The notes under the pieces are model-generated. The model did no database searches. It had not been told where the DNA came from and saw nothing but the letters and a program-made list of their open reading frames with translations. 10,858 bases of DNA from contig CATEEE010000190.1 of assembly GCA_949499045.1 (NCBI GenBank), positions 1 through 10,858 of the forward strand, written 5' to 3'. How positions within the stretch are numbered: position 1 is the stretch's first letter; the number at the start of each line of letters is the position of its first letter. Origin of the DNA: Marinobacterium sp. xm-d-530. Its GTDB lineage: Bacteria > Pseudomonadota > Gammaproteobacteria > Pseudomonadales > Balneatricaceae. The position numbers and the translations under genes are program-made. This document shows positions 6,187-10,858 of this stretch, one piece after another.

Positions 6187-8087
6187 TGAGCAACGCATTG
6201 AAGTTGTTAGGAAGAAGCGCAATATTAGCTTTACTGGTGGCAGGCTGTACTCCGCAACCAGATAAACCAACCGTCATAGATAAAACCCAGGCTTCGCCAA
6301 AACAGGCAGCCACGGCTGCAGAAATTTTGCTGCAAGCGATCAACGCTCGTGGTGACCAAGCAGCCGCACTTCGCCTGAAAGCCGCAAACCTGCTGTTTGA
6401 ACAGCAACGTTTCAAAGAAGCGGCTAATAGCCTATCGATCATCAACCTTGCAGGCATTAATAGTAACAACGCATTCAACGTCGTACAGTTAGAATCGAAA
6501 GCTTACCTAAAGCTGGGCGATACTGAGTCAGCCCTAAATCGATTAACGGATCAAAATTTCCCAATACTCAACAGTGATCAGCGTGTTGAGATCGCACGGC
6601 TCAAAGCAGACATTTTCGAACTGCAAAGCAACCCTCTTAGTGCTGTTTTATCTCTAAGTGAACTTAACGAGCTCTCGCTTGATCAGCAGCAGAGCATTAA
6701 CGACCAAATCTGGACACTGATTAACCAAGTCGATAATGAGACGCTGGTCGCTGCCAACTTCTCAAACTACGGATTTGTCACCCAAGGATGGATTGAATTA
6801 GCGCTGCAACTAGCCCCTATCAATGACTTAACAACCCAACGCGAAGTCGCTTCACAATGGCGAACCCTTTGGGATAAGCACCCTGCTAGTAACACTCCAC
6901 CAGCAGCGCTTTCTTATTTACTCGATGGCGAAGTAATTTCTGCTCAACGTATTCTGGTTGCTCTACCGTTCAGTGGCCCCTTGGCGGAGCCGGCTCGAAT
7001 CATTTCAGAGGGTGTTATTGCTGCACTTAAATCACGTTCACAACGTGGGCTTGAGACGCCTGAGTTAGTGAGTATTGATACTGAGGGAGCCAATGCTGAG
7101 ACCATCATCGCCTTCGCAATAGAGCAGCAAGTTGATCTAGTGATTGGCCCATTGCGGGGCAAATTGATTGATGAACTGGGAAGCAGCAACAATCTACCGG
7201 TACCTTTTATCGTCTTTAACCGAACTGACCGACTGACTAATAACCTATTTCAACTTGATTTAGGCTCAGACCAAGAGATCAAACAGATCGTCACCAGAGC
7301 GACCCTAGAAGGAAATAAACGCTTTGCCCTAATCACCCCAGCAGCTGCATGGGGCGCTCGTTTAGCGGATGATTTCAAAAAGAACCTTGAATCTACCGGT
7401 GCTGAAGCGGTTACTGAATTGAGCTATGAGCTCAACGGCGATCTATCAAGTCAAGTTAGCCAGTTACTCAATACGGATCAGAGCACGGAACGATACAACG
7501 CGATAAAAAAACTATTAGGCGAGTCGCTCGAGTTTGATGAACGTCCAAGACGTGACATTGATGCGATTCTGTTAGCTGCTCAACCACAGGATGCACGTCA
7601 ACTGACGCCCATGCTAGCGTTCCATTTTGCGGGTAAATATCCGGTTTATGCGACATCTCACCACTTTGAAGGCAACTTCAATGAAACAAGGGACGTCGAC
7701 CTCAATCGCATCCAATTCCCAGACCAACCCTGGTTACTTCAGCCAACAACCGCTTTAAACCTATCACTAGCCCTCGAGAGACCCGACAGCGCGAGTCGAC
7801 TCGGACGCCTCTACGCGCTCGGTTCAGATGCGGTCAAAGTCTACCCATTCCTCAGTCAGCTTAAGAACTCAGCTGAGCTCACCGTGCAGGGGGAGACTGG
7901 CCGATTGAGCCTAGACCCATCTGGGCGATTCAATCGCGAATTACTTTGGGCTCAATTTGATCAAGGCATACCCGTTTTATTGGGTGAGCCAAAGATACCT
8001 GAAGCAACAGTACTAGAGAGTGGCACTGGAGAGGAACCCCAGCTAGAGGTTATTAACATGCAGACTCAAGAGGTTCAGCTAAACTAA
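6186..8087 (+). CDS. lpoA: Outer-membrane lipoprotein LpoA, activator of PBP1A
   Basis: LpoA sits on the inner face of the outer membrane and reaches through peptidoglycan to stimulate the bifunctional synthase PBP1A. From the ATG at 6186 the 633-residue protein starts with a short lipoprotein signal (MSNALKLLGRSAILALLVAGC). The lipobox is VAGC and the lipidated residue is Cys21. The frame stays open further upstream (ATG at 6144 gives 14 extra residues; an even longer start would overlap rsmI), but only 6186 puts a normal-length signal before the cysteine. Residues about 35-230 are helical and repeat-like (TPR-type). From about 250 (RILVALPFSGPLAEPARIIS) a periplasmic-binding-protein-like domain begins, with VDLVIGPLRGK and LPVPFIVFNRTD. 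The C-terminus ends in an acidic, low-complexity tail. E. coli LpoA is somewhat longer (678). The gene leads a + strand operon, with yraN following 26 bases later. Annotation by synteny and domain order is firm. Confidence 0.92.
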   Translation: MSNALKLLGRSAILALLVAGCTPQPDKPTVIDKTQASPKQAATAAEILLQAINARGDQAAALRLKAANLLFEQQRFKEAANSLSIINLAGINSNNAFNVVQLESKAYLKLGDTESALNRLTDQNFPILNSDQRVEIARLKADIFELQSNPLSAVLSLSELNELSLDQQQSINDQIWTLINQVDNETLVAANFSNYGFVTQGWIELALQLAPINDLTTQREVASQWRTLWDKHPASNTPPAALSYLLDGEVISAQRILVALPFSGPLAEPARIISEGVIAALKSRSQRGLETPELVSIDTEGANAETIIAFAIEQQVDLVIGPLRGKLIDELGSSNNLPVPFIVFNRTDRLTNNLFQLDLGSDQEIKQIVTRATLEGNKRFALITPAAAWGARLADDFKKNLESTGAEAVTELSYELNGDLSSQVSQLLNTDQSTERYNAIKKLLGESLEFDERPRRDIDAILLAAQPQDARQLTPMLAFHFAGKYPVYATSHHFEGNFNETRDVDLNRIQFPDQPWLLQPTTALNLSLALERPDSASRLGRLYALGSDAVKVYPFLSQLKNSAELTVQGETGRLSLDPSGRFNRELLWAQFDQGIPVLLGEPKIPEATVLESGTGEEPQLEVINMQTQEVQLN

Positions 8088-8113
8088 GTTCATAACTACT
8101 CAAGGATGAGACT

Positions 8114-8479
8114 ATGAACCGCAAAAGCATTGGTAACCAGGGCGAGCAGATCGCAGAACAGTTTCTTCGTAAAAAGGGTCTAAAGTATCTAAACCGAAAC
8201 GTTAATTATCGCTTTGGAGAGATTGATCTAGTCATGCTGGACTCTGATACGATTGTTTTTGTTGAAGTAAGAGTCCGATCCAACCCCCATTTTGGCTCAG
8301 GCGCCGAGAGCGTCACGTTCAGCAAACAACGTAAACTGATTAAAGCCGCCCAACTCTGGATCAGCCAAAATAGACGTTATGCAAATCACAACTTTAGATT
8401 TGATGTCATTTCTCTCACCACAGGGGGCGAGATAAGCAGCTGTCTATGGTATAAAGATGCCTTTAGATCGGATAGCTAA
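8114..8479 (+). CDS. yraN: UPF0102 family protein YraN
   Basis: A 121-residue member of UPF0102, a family with a restriction-endonuclease-like fold whose cellular role is unproven. The typical order is visible: GNQGEQIAEQFL (7-18), GLKYLNRNVNYRFGEIDLV (22-40) with Glu36 and Asp38, then VFVEVRVR (48-55) with Glu51 as the third acidic position. AESVTFSKQRKLIKAAQLWI and FRFDVIS follow. The residues that form a metal site in nuclease relatives are therefore kept, but nuclease activity is inference. A good ribosome site AAGGA lies 8 bases before the ATG. The gene sits between lpoA and diaA as in E. coli and Pseudomonas. The diaA frame extends back into its 3' end. Confidence 0.95.
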   Translation: MNRKSIGNQGEQIAEQFLRKKGLKYLNRNVNYRFGEIDLVMLDSDTIVFVEVRVRSNPHFGSGAESVTFSKQRKLIKAAQLWISQNRRYANHNFRFDVISLTTGGEISSCLWYKDAFRSDS

Positions 8480-8489
8480 TAGCAGCCCT

Positions 8490-9077
8490 ATGGAACTCGA
8501 AGAGAGAATCGTCAATCAGTTACACGCCGCATTAGGTATTAGCGCTCAAACCATTGAGCACTATACACCGGTGATCGCTGACGCTTCTGAACAGCTACTA
8601 GCCTGCCTAATGTCAGAACACAAAATCATCTGTGCCGGAAACGGTGCGAGCCAATCGATCGCCAACTACTTCACAACGACGTTAATGCAACGCTTTCGTG
8701 AAGAGCGCCCTGGTCTTCCGGCCATCGCTTTGGGAGCAGACTCCGGTGTGACAACCGGTACCGCAGAGGAGTCTGGCTATGTTCAGACCTATGCGCGCCA
8801 AATTCAGGCTTTGGGGCAACCCGGTGATGTTTTAGTATTAATCTCATCTTCAGGTAATGACCGTAACCTTATTCAAGCAATTCAAGCGGCACACGACCGC
8901 GAGATGCAGGTGGTCGCGATCACGGGTCGTGACGGTGGAAATATTACGGCGCTACTGGAGCCAACAGAGATTGAGATCTGTGTGGCGGCAGACGATGAGC
9001 CCGCGATCCATCTTGCACAGATGCTGACCCTTCAATGCCTATTAGATCTTATTGAATTTCAACTTTTTGGAGCTTAA
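8490..9077 (+). CDS. diaA: SIS-domain protein DiaA (DnaA initiator-associating type)
   Basis: DiaA is a tetrameric SIS-fold protein that binds DnaA and promotes ordered initiation at oriC; close paralogues are the heptose isomerase GmhA. The 195-residue product aligns with E. coli DiaA from MELEERI onward. It shows the SIS motifs IICAGNGASQSIANYF (about 46-61), RPGLPAIAL (73-81), PGDVLVLISSSGNDRNLIQA (111-130) and VVAITGRDGG (141-150). In the C-terminal helix the QEVH block that carries the GmhA catalytic histidine reads HLAQ, so isomerase activity is unlikely and DiaA is preferred. An earlier ATG at 8457 overlaps the end of yraN by 23 bases. I chose 8490 because it matches the family N-terminus, although neither start has a strong ribosome site, so coupling to yraN translation is probable. 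dolP follows 6 bases after the stop. Confidence 0.88.
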   Translation: MELEERIVNQLHAALGISAQTIEHYTPVIADASEQLLACLMSEHKIICAGNGASQSIANYFTTTLMQRFREERPGLPAIALGADSGVTTGTAEESGYVQTYARQIQALGQPGDVLVLISSSGNDRNLIQAIQAAHDREMQVVAITGRDGGNITALLEPTEIEICVAADDEPAIHLAQMLTLQCLLDLIEFQLFGA

Positions 9078-9083
9078 CTTGCT

Positions 9084-9659
9084 ATGAAAAAAGTCCTAGC
9101 CACTCTTGTGATGACAACAACTCTTGTAACAGGATGTTCCACCATCGTCAGTTCATCACGCGAGGAACCCATTCGTGAAGACGTCGGTAATCGTACACTG
9201 GGTAACATCATCGAAGATGAGGCCATTGAATTAAAGGTCATTGTCAACCTAAGCAAAGGATCAGCACCACTGGCTCAGTCACATATTAACGTGAAAAGCT
9301 TTAACGGCCAGGTGTTATTAACGGGTCAGGTACCTAACGAGGGTGTTCGCCAAGAGGCAGAACAGATCGTTGGACAAACACGTGAAGTAAAACGCATCCA
9401 TAACGAACTTGAAATTGCAGGCCCAAGCTCGACGATTGTTCGCAGTAACGACATCTACCTCACCAGTCGCGTAAAACTAAAACTTCTCAGCGACAAGTCA
9501 ATTGAGGGGCTGCGCGTAAAAGTTGTGACTGAAAATGGCATTGTTTACTTGATGGGCTTAGTTAGCCAGCGCGAAGCAGATCAAGCTGTAGCAATTGTAC
9601 GTGAGGTACCAGGTGTGCAGCGCATTGTTAAAGTGTTTGAGTACGTGCCACTGCCTTAA
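9084..9659 (+). CDS. dolP: Dual-BON-domain outer-membrane lipoprotein DolP (YraP)
   Basis: DolP is an outer-membrane lipoprotein that binds anionic phospholipid and supports envelope integrity. The 191-residue protein has a lipoprotein signal (MKKVLATLVMTTTLVTGC) with lipobox LVTGC and lipidated Cys18. Two BON domains follow: residues about 46-112 (INVKSFNGQVLLTGQVPN, then VKRIHNELEI) and about 122-187 (VKVVTENGIVYLMGLVSQRE, then VPGVQRIVKVFEYVP). Length and layout match E. coli YraP/DolP. GGAG at 9069-9072, at the end of diaA, is the ribosome site, 11 bases from the ATG. It is the last gene of the lpoA operon and ends just before a strong terminator. Confidence 0.94.
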   Translation: MKKVLATLVMTTTLVTGCSTIVSSSREEPIREDVGNRTLGNIIEDEAIELKVIVNLSKGSAPLAQSHINVKSFNGQVLLTGQVPNEGVRQEAEQIVGQTREVKRIHNELEIAGPSSTIVRSNDIYLTSRVKLKLLSDKSIEGLRVKVVTENGIVYLMGLVSQREADQAVAIVREVPGVQRIVKVFEYVPLP

Positions 9660-9707
9660 GCAGTAAAAAGAGACAAAAAAGGGAGCTAATCGCTCCCTTT
9701 TTACTGC
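9660..9707. terminator. Bidirectional terminator between dolP and sspB
   Basis: AAAAAGGGAGC (9676-9686) pairs perfectly with GCTCCCTTTTT (9692-9702) around a 5-base loop, giving a T-run on both strands. A second, outer pairing of GCAGTAAAAAG (9660-9670) with CTTTTTACTGC (9697-9707) is also perfect over 11 bp and shares the T-run arm. The convergent dolP and sspB transcripts both end here. Confidence 0.9.
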
Positions 9708-9715
9708 CTAAACGT

Positions 9716-10165
9716 CTATTTAACGACACGCAAGCCAGGTCTTTTGGCCGTTTCAGGTTTAGCACCTGATGCTTCAGAAAGCTCTGAATCATTACTATTG
9801 GGCTCGGCATGCGCTTTTTCCAGCACCAGATTAAGTGCTTCAGCTCCGGGCTCCATTCCAAACCCCATACCGACACCGTTCTCACGAGCAAAAATAGCGA
9901 TCAGACCCGCCATCGGCACGTAAACCTGTCTAGGCGTTCCAGAGAAGCGAGCGTTAAAGCTGAGCGCCTCATTATCCATGTAGAGATCACTTACAGCACC
10001 GGGCGCTATATTAAGTGTAATCTGTCCATCTTTGACAAATTCATGGGGAACATCAGTACCAGGTACAAGAGCATCAACGGCAATGTGGGGCGTTAGATCC
10101 ATATCTAAGAGCCACTCATTGAGGGCTCTCAGCAGGTAACCACGCGAGGGGGTTAGTTCAGACAC
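9716..10165 (-). CDS. sspB: ClpXP protease specificity-enhancing factor SspB
   Basis: SspB is a dimeric adaptor that delivers SsrA-tagged proteins to ClpXP. The 149-residue product carries the substrate-binding core in order: LTPSRGYLLRALNEWLLD, LTPHIAVDA, VPHEFVKDGQITLNIAP, LSFNARFSGTPRQVYVP and LIAIFARENG (about 4-95). A flexible, acidic, low-complexity linker follows (about 105-141). It ends in the ClpX-docking tail RPGLRVVK, almost the same as the E. coli end. The start codon is GTG at 10165, three bases after the sspA stop, which fits coupled translation from an sspA-sspB message. The linker is shorter than in E. coli, a common variation. The TAG at 9716-9718 lies 14 bases from the bottom of the shared terminator core. 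Confidence 0.96.
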   Translation of the reverse strand: MSELTPSRGYLLRALNEWLLDMDLTPHIAVDALVPGTDVPHEFVKDGQITLNIAPGAVSDLYMDNEALSFNARFSGTPRQVYVPMAGLIAIFARENGVGMGFGMEPGAEALNLVLEKAHAEPNSNDSELSEASGAKPETAKRPGLRVVK

Positions 10166-10168
10166 AGA

Positions 10169-10801
10169 TTACTCGCGAATTTCGCGCTCTGCTTCTGATA
10201 GTGACTCTTGGAAAGATTCACGATCGAACAAGCGATCCATGTATGCGATGAGTGGCTTACACTGAGCTTCTGGAAGTTCAATATCCATCGCAGGAAGACG
10301 CCATAAAATAGGAGCAATGACACAATCAACCAGGCTAAACTCTTCACTCATGAAGTAAGGTTTCTCTTGGAAAATCGGTGAGATTGCCACTAGGCTATCA
10401 CGCAACTCTTTACGCGCAGCATCGATCTCTTCGTCGCTACCCTTCTTGTTAAGAATGATATCAGCGTAGCTACACCAGTCACGTTGAATACGGTAGATGT
10501 AGAGACGACTCTCTGCACGAGCGACCGGGTATACTGGCAACAATGGAGGATGTGGAAAACGCTCATCCAAGTATTCCATCATTACATTTGATTCAAACAG
10601 AACCAATTCGCGATCAAGCAGCGTTGGCAGACTGTTGTAAGGGTTGAGAGCAGCAACATCCTCTGGCAACTCATCATCTTGGCAGTCAACAATATCAACC
10701 GCTACACCTTTTTCCGCCAGAACAATGCGAACTCGATGGCTGTAATGATCAGCACCATCAGAGAAAAAGGTCATTGAAGAACGTTTAGCTACCACGCCCA
10801 T
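10169..10801 (-). CDS. sspA: Stringent starvation protein A, RNA polymerase-associated
   Basis: SspA has a glutathione-S-transferase fold without transferase activity. It binds RNA polymerase during starvation and affects acid tolerance, H-NS levels and phage late transcription in E. coli. The 210-residue protein matches the family: a thioredoxin-like half (SSMTFFSDGADHYSHRVRIV, LNPYNSLPTLLDREL, then ESNVMMEYLDERFPHPPLLP, about 8-88), then the helical half (ARAESRLYIYRIQRDW, KPYFMSEEFSLVDC, APILWRLPAMDIE). The PHPPL segment used in family function is intact. The ATG at 10801 has GGAG seven bases upstream (10811-10808). The gene precedes sspB with a 3-base gap. In Pseudomonas-type genomes petABC lies upstream; here the window ends 57 bases above the start. 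Confidence 0.97.
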   Translation of the reverse strand: MGVVAKRSSMTFFSDGADHYSHRVRIVLAEKGVAVDIVDCQDDELPEDVAALNPYNSLPTLLDRELVLFESNVMMEYLDERFPHPPLLPVYPVARAESRLYIYRIQRDWCSYADIILNKKGSDEEIDAARKELRDSLVAISPIFQEKPYFMSEEFSLVDCVIAPILWRLPAMDIELPEAQCKPLIAYMDRLFDRESFQESLSEAEREIRE

Positions 10802-10858
10802 CTACTACTCCAAAAATTAACAGATATTAGAAACAAAAAATCTACGCACCCCAATGGA

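Noticed and set aside
8457..8489. Earlier diaA start overlapping yraN
   Set aside because: The added residues do not match the family N-terminus, and no ribosome site favours it.
1..10858. CRISPR arrays, tRNA genes, rRNA genes and insertion sequences
   Set aside because: No regularly spaced repeats, tRNA cloverleaf, rRNA segment or transposase frame was seen on either strand.

Overview
The window looks like a gammaproteobacterial chromosome, most likely a marine Oceanospirillales/Pseudomonadales-type organism. The right half carries a gene order I know from Pseudomonas and relatives: rnpB, rsmI, lpoA, yraN, diaA, dolP (BON lipoprotein), sspB, sspA. The genus cannot be fixed from the sequence alone.

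Layout from left to right. (1) Positions 3-683 (+) hold the C-terminal part of an NnrS-family membrane protein, cut by the window edge. (2) Positions 684-1459 are mostly non-coding and rich in small inverted repeats, interrupted by one unrecognised 99-residue ORF (872-1171, +). (3) Positions 1460-4851 (-) are a two-gene unit: a tyrosine recombinase (int, GTG start at 4851), then a 703-residue protein with helicase-like (SF2) motifs and a C-terminal HTH-like segment. The int stop and the next ATG share one base (TAATG). (4) rnpB, the RNase P RNA, lies at about 4936-5284 (-). Its 3' end faces int and is only 84 bp from the int start codon. (5) rsmI (-) and lpoA (+) start back to back at a CATATG. 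lpoA, yraN, diaA and dolP form a compact + strand operon that ends at a strong two-way terminator near 9660-9707. (6) sspB and sspA (-) converge on that terminator, with sspA transcribed first.

The right half is housekeeping: rRNA methylation (RsmI), PBP1A activation (LpoA), a DnaA-linked SIS protein (DiaA), outer-membrane homeostasis (DolP) and the stringent starvation/ClpXP adaptor pair (SspA/SspB). The left half is accessory. In Pseudomonas-type genomes the 3' side of rnpB normally leads into the mraZ/dcw cluster. Here it leads into an integrase, which is the geometry of an integrative element using the 3' end of rnpB as its attachment site. No second copy of the rnpB 3' end is visible to the left, so the element probably extends past the window edge or its far att site has decayed.

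The candidate new biology is the int plus helicase-like pair with its orphan small ORF and inverted-repeat-rich non-coding DNA. I recognise the motif types but not a described system.
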